Shown here: piece after piece, positions 1-8,659 of the stretch
Layout of the letters: each line of letters begins with the position of its first letter
How positions within the stretch are numbered: the first letter of the stretch is position 1
Assembly (NCBI GenBank): GCA_003483745.1
Contig: DMYD01000042.1
Coordinates: 32,362 to 96,361, forward strand
Reading direction: 5' to 3'
Length of the DNA: 64,000 bases
DNA from: Roseburia sp.
GTDB taxonomy: Bacteria; Bacillota; Clostridia; Lachnospirales; Lachnospiraceae
Notes under the pieces: generated by a model
The model's input: the letters and a program-made list of their open reading frames with translations, nothing else
Databases searched by the model: none
What the model was told of the DNA's origin: nothing
Program-made: the position numbers and the translations under genes

Positions 1-1
1 T

Positions 2-367
2 GCACAATATGAGGTAAATAAGCTGAGTGCGGAACTTAGAAATGCTGATGCAGAACTTGTCAGGAAGGAATTGGGAACAGAGTTTGATATGATCGTCCAT
101 GAGCCGGATGGAATTTTAGAAATCGGACAGGCAGGACATTCAAAGGCAAGCGGCATTGAACGTCTTTGCACGGCACTTGGAATTGCAAAAGAAGATACCT
201 ATGCATTCGGGGACAGTGCCAATGATGTGGAGATGCTTGCATTTGTGGCACATGGGATTGCCATGGGAAATGGTACGGATGTGGCAAAGAATGCGGCAGA
301 ATTTGTTACCACAGACATCCATGCGGATGGGATTTGGAACGGACTGAAACATTATGAGCTGATTTAA
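2..367 (+). CDS. HAD-superfamily (Cof-type) hydrolase, 3' part only
   Basis: The gene is cut by the window edge; the frame is open from base 2 with no start visible. The last 121 residues carry the C-terminal part of the HAD fold: a Lys in the HSKASGIERL segment (motif III) and GDSANDVEML (motif IV, Mg2+-binding Asp pair), followed by AMGNGTDVAK, which is typical of Cof-type IIB phosphatases. Family members are cytoplasmic phosphatases of sugar phosphates or other small phosphorylated metabolites. The substrate cannot be read from this fragment. It ends 21 bases before the DUF2974 gene, so the two are probably co-transcribed. Confidence 0.9.
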   Translation, partial: AQYEVNKLSAELRNADAELVRKELGTEFDMIVHEPDGILEIGQAGHSKASGIERLCTALGIAKEDTYAFGDSANDVEMLAFVAHGIAMGNGTDVAKNAAEFVTTDIHADGIWNGLKHYELI

Positions 368-388
368 GGCAAAAGACAGGGGAAAATT

Positions 389-1534
389 ATGGCAAATATT
401 ATGGATTATATGGACTGGCGCGGAGATTTATCATTCGAGGCATCTGAATTTAATGAAGTTGATAATCTGATTTTAGCGCAGCTTGCATATGTTGATTTTG
501 AGGGGATTGTTCCGGCAGGGGAAGATGAACCGGCAGTGACACTTACAGATGCATCCAGACAGTTCTGGAAAAAGAATAATAAAGAAGAAATCTTAGCGAG
601 GGTATCCATGACCAAATCGGCGCCTTTTGTTATGGAAAAAATGGCAAAAACCAAACGGTTTTCAGATGTAAAACTCCGCTGCTATGTCAACGAGATCCGG
701 GATGAAGAACAGTTTCAATTTTCTGCAGTCTGTGTGGAATTGCCGGATGACAGTCTGTATGTGGCATTTCGCGGGACGGACAATACGATTACAGGCTGGA
801 GGGAAGATTTTAATATGGGTTATCTGTCAGAGACACCGGGACAGCTTCGGGCAGTGGAATATTTAAACCGTGCAGTGACAGATAAAAAACAGAGCGTACG
901 TGTCGGCGGTCATTCAAAGGGTGGAAATTTTGCCATGTATGCCTCTGTAAAATGTGATCCGCGGATCCAGGATCAGATTTTGAATGTATACAGCAATGAT
1001 GGACCGGGATTTCGGAGTGATATGGTGGAAAGTGCGGCGTATCAGCGTATATTGCCAAAGCTGCACACAATTCTTCCGGAATCTTCTATTGTTGGAATGC
1101 TCTTAGAGCACCAGGAATCGTTTGAAGTCGTAAAGAGTTCAAACAGCGGTATCCAGCAGCACGATGCCATGTCATGGGAGGTGCTCGGAAGAAACTTTGT
1201 ACATGTTGATAAAGTCGCGGCACAGAGTCTGTTATTAGATGAGACGATGAAATCGTGGATTTACCAGTTAGATGGGGAAGAAAGAGCACAGATCGTAGAG
1301 ACCGCATTTGATATGATTGAAAAAGTCGGGATCCGTACGGTAGATGATTTTTACCATAGCAAATGGAAGAAAATACAGGAGTTGATGAAGGAGACGAGCA
1401 AACTCCCGCCGGAACGCCAGAAACTGTTCTCAAGAGCCTTGAAACTGTTATGGACAGAAGGAAATAAAGCAATGAAGGAAACGGTAAAGCAGACCGTAAA
1501 ACGAACGGTAAGACAGTCTCCACTGAAAAAATAA
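389..1534 (+). CDS. DUF2974 family alpha/beta hydrolase (lipase-like)
   Basis: A 381-residue protein of the DUF2974 (Mbeg1-like) family. The N-terminus (MDYMDWRGDLSFEASEFNEVD) is the usual family opening. FRGTDNTITGWREDF near residue 130 resembles the oxyanion region of class 3 lipases. GGHSKGGNFA near residue 170 is a G-x-S-x-G nucleophile elbow with Ser as the likely catalytic residue. No signal peptide or membrane segment is visible, so it should be cytoplasmic. The C-terminus is Lys-rich (KQTVKRTVRQ) and may bind membrane or nucleic acid, but that is speculation. The start is the ATG after AGGGGAAAATT. Substrate unknown. Confidence 0.85.
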   Translation: MANIMDYMDWRGDLSFEASEFNEVDNLILAQLAYVDFEGIVPAGEDEPAVTLTDASRQFWKKNNKEEILARVSMTKSAPFVMEKMAKTKRFSDVKLRCYVNEIRDEEQFQFSAVCVELPDDSLYVAFRGTDNTITGWREDFNMGYLSETPGQLRAVEYLNRAVTDKKQSVRVGGHSKGGNFAMYASVKCDPRIQDQILNVYSNDGPGFRSDMVESAAYQRILPKLHTILPESSIVGMLLEHQESFEVVKSSNSGIQQHDAMSWEVLGRNFVHVDKVAAQSLLLDETMKSWIYQLDGEERAQIVETAFDMIEKVGIRTVDDFYHSKWKKIQELMKETSKLPPERQKLFSRALKLLWTEGNKAMKETVKQTVKRTVRQSPLKK

Positions 1535-1642
1535 AAAAAGTATAAAATCACAGAAAATGAGTGAACTTATAAAAAAGCGAGAAAAATAGAGTAAATATAA
1601 GAAAATAACAGAATGAATAGATATAAATGGAAATATATTTGG

Positions 1643-1671
1643 TTGCAGATTCAAATATAAAAATCTATTAT
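1643..1671 (+). promoter_or_regulatory. Sigma-A promoter of groESL
   Basis: TTGCAG (1643-1648), a 17-base spacer, then TATTAT (1666-1671). The predicted transcription start lies just before the CIRCE operator, as expected for an HrcA-repressed heat-shock operon. Confidence 0.75.
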
Positions 1672-1683
1672 ATGAACCATAAG

Positions 1684-1710
1684 TTAGCACTCAAAAGAAA
1701 TGAGTGCTAA
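1684..1710 (+). promoter_or_regulatory. CIRCE operator (HrcA binding site)
   Basis: A perfect inverted repeat TTAGCACTC - 9 bases - GAGTGCTAA, identical to the CIRCE consensus. It begins 13 bases after the -10 box, so HrcA bound there would block initiation of groESL. hrcA itself is not in the window. Confidence 0.97.
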
Positions 1711-1761
1711 TAACTACTCAAAAGAAATAAAACAGATGATCATAAGCAGGAGGTAAGCAAC

Positions 1762-2046
1762 ATGAAATTAGTTCCATTAAGCGACAGAGTTGTATTAAAA
1801 CAGTGTGAGGCAGAGGAGACTACAAAATCAGGTATCATCCTTACAAGCAGTGCACAGGAAAAACCACAGGAGGCAGAGGTTATCGCAGTTGGTCCTGGTG
1901 GAATGGTTGATGGAAAAGAAGTTACCATGCAGGTAAAAGCAGGACAGAAGGTAATTTATTCAAAATACGCAGGAACAGAAGTAAAATTAGACGGAGAAGA
2001 ATACATCATTGTAAAACAGAATGATATTCTTGCGGTCGTAGAGTAA
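1762..2046 (+). CDS. groS: Co-chaperonin GroES (Hsp10)
   Basis: A 94-residue GroES of normal length. It forms the heptameric lid of the GroEL folding chamber in the cytoplasm. LVPLSDRVVLKQ at the N-terminus, GGMVDG in the mobile-loop/roof area and YAGTEVKLDGEEYIIVKQ near the C-terminus are family landmarks. The start is the ATG eight bases after AGGAGGT. It is the first gene of the CIRCE-controlled operon, with groEL 44 bases downstream. Confidence 0.98.
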   Translation: MKLVPLSDRVVLKQCEAEETTKSGIILTSSAQEKPQEAEVIAVGPGGMVDGKEVTMQVKAGQKVIYSKYAGTEVKLDGEEYIIVKQNDILAVVE

Positions 2047-2090
2047 AACATATTTTTATTATTAATAAATTCAGAAAGAGGTAGACAGAT

Positions 2091-3713
2091 ATGGCAAAGG
2101 AAATTAAATATGGCACAGAAGCAAGAGCAGCATTAGGTGCAGGTGTAGATAAACTGGCAAATACCGTAAGAGTAACATTAGGACCGAAAGGAAGAAACGT
2201 AGTACTTGATAAATCCTATGGTGCTCCACTGATCACAAACGATGGTGTTACGATCGCAAAAGAGATCGAATTAGAAGATGCATTCGAGAACATGGGTGCA
2301 CAGCTGGTAAAAGAAGTTGCAACAAAGACAAATGATGTTGCAGGTGATGGTACCACAACAGCAACTGTTTTAGCACAGGCAATGGTACAGGAAGGTATGA
2401 AGAACCTTGAGGCAGGTGCAAATCCGATTATCCTTCGTCGTGGTATGAAGAAAGCAACAGACAAGGCAGTAGAAGCAATCCTTGCAATGTCTTCAAAAGT
2501 AAACGGAAAAGATCAGATCGCAAAAGTAGCTGCAATCTCTGCTGGAGATGAGAGCGTTGGTAATATGGTAGCTGATGCGATGGAGAAGGTTTCTAATGAT
2601 GGTGTTATCACAATCGAGGAATCTAAGACCATGCAGACAGAACTTGATTTAGTAGAAGGTATGCAGTTTGACCGTGGTTATGTATCTGCTTATATGTGCA
2701 CAGATATGGACAAAATGGAAGCAGTATTAGATGATCCTTATATCCTGATCACAGATAAGAAGATCAGCAACATTCAGGAGATCCTTCCTCTGTTAGAGCA
2801 GATCGTACAGAGCGGTGCAAGATTACTCATCATTGCTGAGGACATCGAGGGTGAGGCACTTACCACATTGATCGTTAACAAACTGCGTGGTACATTTAAC
2901 GTAGTAGCTGTAAAAGCACCTGGTTATGGTGACAGAAGAAAAGCAATGCTGGAAGATATCGCAATCTTAACAGGTGGTCAGGTAATCAGTTCTGATCTTG
3001 GACTTGAGTTAAAAGATACAACCATGGATCAGTTAGGCCGTGCAAAATCAGTCAAAGTTCAGAAAGAGAACACTGTTATCGTTGACGGTGCCGGTGACAA
3101 AGATGCAATCGCAAGCAGAGTAAACCAGATCCGTGGACAGATCGAGGAGACAACATCTGAGTTCGATAAAGAAAAATTACAGGAGAGACTTGCAAAATTA
3201 GCAGGTGGTGTTGCAGTTATCCGTGTCGGTGCAGCAACTGAGACAGAGATGAAAGAAGCAAAACTTCGTATGGAGGATGCTTTAAATGCAACAAGAGCAG
3301 CAGTAGAAGAAGGAATCATCGCCGGAGGCGGTTCTGCATATATCCATGCAACCAAAGCTGTTGCAGAGTTAGCTGATACCTTAGAGGGTGATGAGAAGAC
3401 TGGTGCAAAGGTTATCTTAAAGGCTCTGGAAGCTCCATTGTACTACATTTCTGCAAATGCAGGACTTGAGGGTGCTGTTATCATCAATAAAGTAAAAGAG
3501 TCCAAAGACGGTATCGGATTCAATGCAGCAACCGAAGAGTATGTAGATATGGTTGAGAACGGTATCCTTGATCCGGTTAAAGTTACAAGAACAGCATTAC
3601 AGAATGCAACTTCTGTTGCATCTACACTGCTTACAACAGAGTCTGTTGTTGCAAACATCAAAGAAGATGCTCCGGCAGTTCCAGCAGGTAACCCGGGCAT
3701 GGGAATGATGTAA
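2091..3713 (+). CDS. groL: Chaperonin GroEL (Hsp60)
   Basis: A 540-residue ATP-dependent chaperonin that works with GroES. MAKEIKYGTEARAALGAGVD, the nucleotide-binding GDGTTTATVLAQ near residue 85 and the GGGSAYI region near residue 415 are all present. The C-terminal GNPGMGMM is a short version of the Gly-Met tail. Codons are more biased than in the neighbours, consistent with high expression. It is transcribed with groES and ends at the bidirectional hairpin at 3769-3803. Confidence 0.99.
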   Translation: MAKEIKYGTEARAALGAGVDKLANTVRVTLGPKGRNVVLDKSYGAPLITNDGVTIAKEIELEDAFENMGAQLVKEVATKTNDVAGDGTTTATVLAQAMVQEGMKNLEAGANPIILRRGMKKATDKAVEAILAMSSKVNGKDQIAKVAAISAGDESVGNMVADAMEKVSNDGVITIEESKTMQTELDLVEGMQFDRGYVSAYMCTDMDKMEAVLDDPYILITDKKISNIQEILPLLEQIVQSGARLLIIAEDIEGEALTTLIVNKLRGTFNVVAVKAPGYGDRRKAMLEDIAILTGGQVISSDLGLELKDTTMDQLGRAKSVKVQKENTVIVDGAGDKDAIASRVNQIRGQIEETTSEFDKEKLQERLAKLAGGVAVIRVGAATETEMKEAKLRMEDALNATRAAVEEGIIAGGGSAYIHATKAVAELADTLEGDEKTGAKVILKALEAPLYYISANAGLEGAVIINKVKESKDGIGFNAATEEYVDMVENGILDPVKVTRTALQNATSVASTLLTTESVVANIKEDAPAVPAGNPGMGMM

Positions 3714-3768
3714 TTTCAGGAAAATAAAATAACAGGTGGTATGGATTTTGTATGAATCTATTGCCATG

Positions 3769-3803
3769 AAAAAGCCGGCAGATCATATGGTCTGCCGGTT
3801 TTT
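3769..3803 (+). terminator. Rho-independent terminator of groESL
   Basis: Stem CCGGCAGA (3775-3782) / TCTGCCGG (3791-3798), with an A-run before it and five Ts after it. The flanking A and T runs mean it could also act on the minus strand. Confidence 0.85.
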
Positions 3804-3812
3804 ATGCCCCAA

Positions 3813-3849
3813 AATAATAAAATGCACGCTCCGCGAACATTCTATTATC
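3813..3849. repeat. Palindromic repeat copy A
   Basis: Imperfect arms AATAATAAAATG (3813-3824) and CATTCTATTATC (3838-3849) pair at 10 of 12 positions, with an inner CGC-TCC-GCG hairpin. The right arm and its flank, GAACATTCTATTATC followed by a near-identical GAATAAAAG, recur between flgB and flgC. A related hairpin lies between fliP and fliQ. Confidence 0.5.
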
Positions 3850-3855
3850 ATGAAT

Positions 3856-3888
3856 AAAAGGAAGCTTTGGGGTTGTCCCAAAACTTCC
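3856..3888 (-). terminator. Terminator of the CobD/HisC-like gene
   Basis: Read on the minus strand: GGAAGTTTTGGG, a short loop, a nearly complementary arm with one mismatch, then a TTTTA tract. It lies 22 bases past the stop of the minus-strand aminotransferase gene. Confidence 0.7.
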
Positions 3889-3909
3889 CTGCTAATACTT
3901 AATGAATAC

Positions 3910-4998
3910 TTAACGGAGCAGACAGGCAAGCAGTCTGTCGTTGTCCTCCGGGTTCATGATGCAAAGCCGGATGTACTTGTTGTCTAAAAATGGAAAGGTG
4001 GAGCAGTCGCGGATCATCATTTTCTCGCGGATTGCGCGGTCAAAGAGATCCTGTGAAGTGAGATCATCTTTTAAAATGCGTACCAGCATGAAATTGCCGC
4101 TCGGTTCATACACTTTAAAATCAGGACTCTTCTGGAATGCCCGGTAAATCCGTGCGCGTTCGGAAGAAATCAGTTCTTTTGTGGCTTTGATATAAGCGGT
4201 GTCGCAAAACATTGTTTCTCCGGCAACAACGGCGAGGGAATTGATTGTCCACGGGTTCTTTCTTGTGTTGATCGATTTGATCAGGTCGCGGTTGCCTGTG
4301 ATGGCGTAGCCGAGACGAAGCCCCGGTGCTGCGAAAAACTTTGAGGTACCGCGCAGGATGACGATATTGTTGTAATAGTTTGTCAGCGGTACGGCTGAGA
4401 TCTCTGCCATATTATCTGCAAACTCTACATAAGTTTCGTCCACCATAACATAAATGTCATGTTCCTTGCAGGCATCTAAAATATGACGCATTTCCGTTCT
4501 GGTGATGCAGGATGAAGTAGGGTTGTTCGGGTTGCAGATAACGATCAGGTCAATGCTTTCGTTTAAATGTGAGATGAAATCATCAACATCTAAACGGAAA
4601 TTGTCTTTCTCACGAAGCGGATAGTAGAGAGTTGTGCCTCCACCAAGCGAAATTTCTCTTTCATATTCAGAATAAGTAGGACCGATGACCATTGCCTTTT
4701 TTGGGTGCTCAATCTGTATAAAAAGAGAGATCAGTTCTGTGGAACCGTTGCCCACGATGACGTTTTCGTATTCGGTACCGCAGTATTCTGCAATGCATTT
4801 TCGCAGGGATGTATATTCCCTGTCAGGGTATGTCGTGATCACATCGATCTGCTCGGAGAGAGCGGTCCGAAGAAGCGGTGATACGCCAAGCGGGTTGACA
4901 TTTGCAGAAAAACTGACGATCTCTTCTTTTTTAATGCCATAGATCTGTTCTATTTTTTCTAAATCACTTCCGTGAAAATGGTCTTTGTGTTTTATCAT
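3910..4998 (-). CDS. CobD/HisC-like PLP-dependent aminotransferase or decarboxylase
   Basis: A 362-residue fold-type I PLP enzyme. The N-terminus (HFHGSDLEKI, then SFSANVNPLG) matches threonine-phosphate decarboxylase CobD better than a typical HisC. CNPNNPT, the VDETYVEF Asp and GTSKFFAAPGLRLGY (Schiff-base Lys) mark the cofactor site. CobD makes aminopropanol phosphate for cobalamin; HisC makes histidinol phosphate. No cobalamin or histidine gene is nearby, so the true reaction is open. The ATG at 4998 is chosen because GGAGG lies eight bases upstream; an upstream TTG at 5013 would sit on that site. It is divergent from the DUF5717 cassette and has its own terminator. Confidence 0.85.
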   Translation of the reverse strand: MIKHKDHFHGSDLEKIEQIYGIKKEEIVSFSANVNPLGVSPLLRTALSEQIDVITTYPDREYTSLRKCIAEYCGTEYENVIVGNGSTELISLFIQIEHPKKAMVIGPTYSEYEREISLGGGTTLYYPLREKDNFRLDVDDFISHLNESIDLIVICNPNNPTSSCITRTEMRHILDACKEHDIYVMVDETYVEFADNMAEISAVPLTNYYNNIVILRGTSKFFAAPGLRLGYAITGNRDLIKSINTRKNPWTINSLAVVAGETMFCDTAYIKATKELISSERARIYRAFQKSPDFKVYEPSGNFMLVRILKDDLTSQDLFDRAIREKMMIRDCSTFPFLDNKYIRLCIMNPEDNDRLLACLLR

Positions 4999-5026
4999 TG
5001 CGAACTCCTCCAAATTGGTTTATAAT
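4998..5026 (+). promoter_or_regulatory. Sigma-A promoter of the DUF5717 cassette
   Basis: TTGCGA (4998-5003), 17 bases, TATAAT (5021-5026). The -35 overlaps the start codon of the divergent PLP gene. The predicted start near 5033 leaves about 50 bases of leader if translation begins at 5087. Confidence 0.65.
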
Positions 5027-5028
5027 CT

Positions 5029-5056
5029 ATTATAATGATTGTCATTGAAAAAGCAA
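5029..5056 (-). promoter_or_regulatory. Divergent sigma-A promoter of the PLP enzyme gene
   Basis: On the minus strand: TTGCTT (5056-5051), 16 bases, TATAAT (5034-5029). It overlaps the promoter of the cassette on the other strand, so the two genes may compete for polymerase. Confidence 0.55.
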
Positions 5057-5086
5057 GCAATTAAGAGAGAAAAAGCGGGTGTCGAT

Positions 5087-8000
5087 TTGCGAAGACGGAT
5101 ACAACAACTGGCAAGGGGAAAATTCGAACACTTAAAGCCGTCTCTTTCGATTTCTGTGGATAAGATTGACATGACAGCGATGGAAGGTAATGATATTTCG
5201 GGAGATTTTGTGATCACAAGTACAAATCATGTGCCGATGCGTGGAATTGTATATTCTTCCAATCCGAGGATGGAATGTCTGACACCGCAGTTTGAAGGGG
5301 AAGAAATAAGGATTCGTTACCAATTTCATAGTTATGGTCTGATCGAAGGTGATATTCAAAAGGGAGAGTTCTGTATTGTGGTAGAACAGGGTGAATATAA
5401 CCTTTCTTTTGTTGTGTCTGTTTCGAAGCTGTATGCGGAATCTTCTGTCGGAAAAATAAAAAATTTATCTGATTTTGCCAGATTATCAGAAAACGACTTT
5501 GAAGAGGCTTTTCATCTTTTTTATTCCGGAAAGTTTAAAAATATATTTCATCCGGATGAAAAAAGAGAAATGCTTTTATATGAGGGATTATCAAAAGGAA
5601 CACCATCCGGACAAAAGGTGGAGGAGTTCCTGATCGGAATCCACAAAAAGAAGCGCACCGTGGTCTCATTAGAGGAAAGCAGTGCGGTATTTTATCAGGT
5701 GCACGAAAACAGACTTGAAAATTTCCAGGTAAGCAGGGATCAGCATGGATATCTCGAAATCAGAGTCAGCTCGGACGCAGAATTTTTAGCACTAAAGAAA
5801 CCGCGGATTACCGATGAGATGTTTGTGGGAAGCATCTGTGATGTGGAATATTATATCGTGGCAGAAAAAATGCATGCCGGAAAAAATTTTGGAAAGATCC
5901 GTCTGGAAATGCCGGGACAGGAACCGTTGATCTATACGGTATGCGCTACATCGAAGCCGGAAAATGAGACAGAGGATGAACCGGTTTTGCTGGATATCCA
6001 GAAATCATGCGTAAAATTAATGCAGCTTTATCTGGAATATCGTCTGAAACGGATTGTGACCGGAGTATGGGCGAATCAGTCGGGGGCTATTTTAGACCAT
6101 CTTTCCGCAGTGTGCGAGGATGAAAAAATTTATGGACTGATGAAAGCACAGACCTTGATCATTAACCGCCAGAGGCAGGAGGCATCCTGGATCTTGGATG
6201 ATTTTAAAAGAACGTGTGAGGATCATACAAGTCCGGAATGGGGGTATTATCTTTATCTGTGTACATTGATGGAACGGGAACCTTCCTATGTAGACCGGCT
6301 GACGGCGGAGGTGGTGCAGATTTTTAAGCTGCATCCGGATAATTCGATGCTGTTCTGGGTGTTATTATTTTTGAAAGAGGAGTATTACCAGAATCCGGCA
6401 GAAAGATTAGAAGCAATCCGGGACTGGATGCGCTATGATAACAGTCCGTATTTTTACCTTGAGGCATATTATCTGATCTGGCAGGATCCTTATTTATTGA
6501 CAAGACTTGGAGCATTTGAGGTTCGCATATTATACTGGGCAGCAAGATGGGGTGTCATGACAAGAGATATCGCGATACAGGTGATAAGTCTTGTTTCAGG
6601 GAAAAAGGAATATCATCCGTTTTTATACCGTATCTTAGAGGCATGTTATGAAGTGAAACCGGATGATGAGATGCTTGTGGCAGTGTTAGGCTATCTGATC
6701 CGCAGTCAGTGCTTTGGGGCAAAATATCACCGCTGGTATGAACTTGGAATTGAACATGAGATCCGTATCACGAGTCTGTATGAAGCGTATCTTTTATCGT
6801 TAGATGGAAGAAAATTAGAGCGTGTACCAAAGATGCTGCAGATGTATTTTCAGTATGACAGTGGATTGTCCTGGCAGCAGAAAGCAGTTTTATTTGTTAA
6901 TATTATTGCTGCAAAAAAGGTGCAGCCGGAGGTATATCAGAAGTATTTGCCAATGATAGAACGGTTTGCGATGGAACAGCTGGAAGCAGGTCATATAGAT
7001 GACAATCTGGCTGTGGTTTATGATGAAATGTTTGCGCAGGGCATGATAAATGGCGATATTGTTCATTGGGCATCCGAAATTCTTTTTACACACAAGGTAA
7101 TCTGTACAGATTCACAGGCGGCAAAGATAGAAGTTTATGAATATGCGCGCAACACTGAATACAACACTGCATGCAATAATGCCGATAATAAACAAGCCAT
7201 GATACGGAATGGGGGAGCATACTTTACCGTATATACGAAAGATTACTGCCTGATCATGGAAGATATTTATGGAAATCGTTTCTGTGAGGAACTCGGTTAT
7301 TATGAAGAACCGTTGATGGATATAGACCGTTGCGTGAAGAAGTGTACAGAACTTGCACAAGGAGAGTTGCCCTATATTCTTTATTCTATGCAGGACAAAA
7401 TTGGAGAAGGGGTTGAGGATTCGGATTTTCCGGGTGTGTGGACTGTTTTAAAATCACCGCAGGTAAGTGATCGCTTTAAAAGAGAGCTTGCAGAACAGGT
7501 CATATTATTTTATCGGAAAAGAAAATATGAGGCAGGCTGCCTGACAGGTCTGGATCATAAATTGTTATCAGTAGCTTCGAGTCGTATGCTGATGCAGTAC
7601 CTGACGGAAGAACATTTGTATGAGACTGCGTATCGGATGGCAGAAGAATGTGGATATGAGCATATGGATACTGCAGCATGTGTCGCTCTGTGCAGCTATG
7701 CGATTCACACGGCAGCTTTTGAGGAAGATGATTTTCTGCTTGGATTTGCAGAGTCCGTATTTTACAGAGGCACATATAATGATGTGATCATCATCTATCT
7801 GTGTAAATATTATAATGGTGCAACAAAAACCATGGCAGAGATCTGGAAAGCGGCGGGAGCGTTTGATATTGATACATTTGATCTTGAGGAACGCATTTTA
7901 AGCCAGATGCTTTATTCGACTGATTATATTGCAGATGCGGAAGATATCTATGAAAGTTATGTAAAAGGCGGAGGCCGGGAACTGATCTGCATGGCATATT

Positions 8001-8644
8001 TATCTTATTTTGCAGATGCATGGCTGGTGCGGGATATGGTGGTGCCTGAGTATGTATTTGAACAGATTTATGTGCGGTATAAGGAAGGAAATCTTTTGAA
8101 TGATGCGTGCAGACTGGGACTGCTGAAATATTTTTCGGAGAAAGAACACTTATCCGATGCAATGTATCAGGCAGCAGACGAATTGTTGGAAGAGTATACG
8201 TCTAAAAACTGCTATTTTGCATTTTTCCTACAGTTTGAAAAAAAATTGCGCCTAAAGTATCATCTGTATGATAAAGCTTTTGTGGAATATCATACAGATC
8301 CGGGACGAAAAATTATGATTCATTTTAGTCTGGATGGAGAGCATTATGAGCAGGCATTGTTAAATGAGGTATATGATGGTGTCTTTGTCAAAGAATTTAT
8401 TTTATTTTTTGGTGAATCCGTACTTTATTATATGACAGAACAGGAAAAGGCAGAGGAGAAGATCACAGAAAGTGCCTGCTTAAATTGCAGAAGTGTGCCA
8501 GACGAAGAATGCCATGGGCGGTATGAGATGTTAAATGATATGCTGATGCATCATGCGATGGGAGAACGTGATGCGCAAAAGAGAGAAATGAAACAATATT
8601 ATGGAATGCAGATGGTTACAAATGAGGTATTTCGTATTTTATAA
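5087..8644 (+). CDS. Very large DUF5717-family protein, first gene of an uncharacterised cassette
   Basis: About 1185 residues; I recognise only the DUF5717 family. The first ~330 residues look beta-rich, with Ig-like segments such as SLSISVDKIDMTAMEGNDISGDF and EGEFCIVVEQGEY-type strands. The rest (about 350-1150) is almost all alpha, with repeated aromatic helices (for example WGYYLYLCTLMEREPSYVDR) suggestive of a solenoid or TPR-like scaffold. No signal peptide and no clear membrane helix. Start choice: the frame is open from a TTG at 5039, but that lies about 6 bases past the predicted transcription start without an SD. The TTG at 5087, preceded by GCGGGTG, is preferred at moderate certainty. 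It is followed 15 bases later by DUF5716. A scaffold role is inference. Confidence 0.75.
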   Translation: MRRRIQQLARGKFEHLKPSLSISVDKIDMTAMEGNDISGDFVITSTNHVPMRGIVYSSNPRMECLTPQFEGEEIRIRYQFHSYGLIEGDIQKGEFCIVVEQGEYNLSFVVSVSKLYAESSVGKIKNLSDFARLSENDFEEAFHLFYSGKFKNIFHPDEKREMLLYEGLSKGTPSGQKVEEFLIGIHKKKRTVVSLEESSAVFYQVHENRLENFQVSRDQHGYLEIRVSSDAEFLALKKPRITDEMFVGSICDVEYYIVAEKMHAGKNFGKIRLEMPGQEPLIYTVCATSKPENETEDEPVLLDIQKSCVKLMQLYLEYRLKRIVTGVWANQSGAILDHLSAVCEDEKIYGLMKAQTLIINRQRQEASWILDDFKRTCEDHTSPEWGYYLYLCTLMEREPSYVDRLTAEVVQIFKLHPDNSMLFWVLLFLKEEYYQNPAERLEAIRDWMRYDNSPYFYLEAYYLIWQDPYLLTRLGAFEVRILYWAARWGVMTRDIAIQVISLVSGKKEYHPFLYRILEACYEVKPDDEMLVAVLGYLIRSQCFGAKYHRWYELGIEHEIRITSLYEAYLLSLDGRKLERVPKMLQMYFQYDSGLSWQQKAVLFVNIIAAKKVQPEVYQKYLPMIERFAMEQLEAGHIDDNLAVVYDEMFAQGMINGDIVHWASEILFTHKVICTDSQAAKIEVYEYARNTEYNTACNNADNKQAMIRNGGAYFTVYTKDYCLIMEDIYGNRFCEELGYYEEPLMDIDRCVKKCTELAQGELPYILYSMQDKIGEGVEDSDFPGVWTVLKSPQVSDRFKRELAEQVILFYRKRKYEAGCLTGLDHKLLSVASSRMLMQYLTEEHLYETAYRMAEECGYEHMDTAACVALCSYAIHTAAFEEDDFLLGFAESVFYRGTYNDVIIIYLCKYYNGATKTMAEIWKAAGAFDIDTFDLEERILSQMLYSTDYIADAEDIYESYVKGGGRELICMAYLSYFADAWLVRDMVVPEYVFEQIYVRYKEGNLLNDACRLGLLKYFSEKEHLSDAMYQAADELLEEYTSKNCYFAFFLQFEKKLRLKYHLYDKAFVEYHTDPGRKIMIHFSLDGEHYEQALLNEVYDGVFVKEFILFFGESVLYYMTEQEKAEEKITESACLNCRSVPDEECHGRYEMLNDMLMHHAMGERDAQKREMKQYYGMQMVTNEVFRIL

Positions 8645-8659
8645 GTAAGAGGGAGAAAC

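Noticed and set aside
1086..1523. Open frame of 145 codons on the minus strand
   Set aside because: Antisense to the DUF2974 gene; composition and Leu/Ser/Phe-rich translation are those of a shadow frame.
3736..3987. Open frame of 83 codons after groEL
   Set aside because: It runs through the groESL terminator, palindromic repeat A and the terminator and coding end of the minus-strand gene. It shows no protein-family features.
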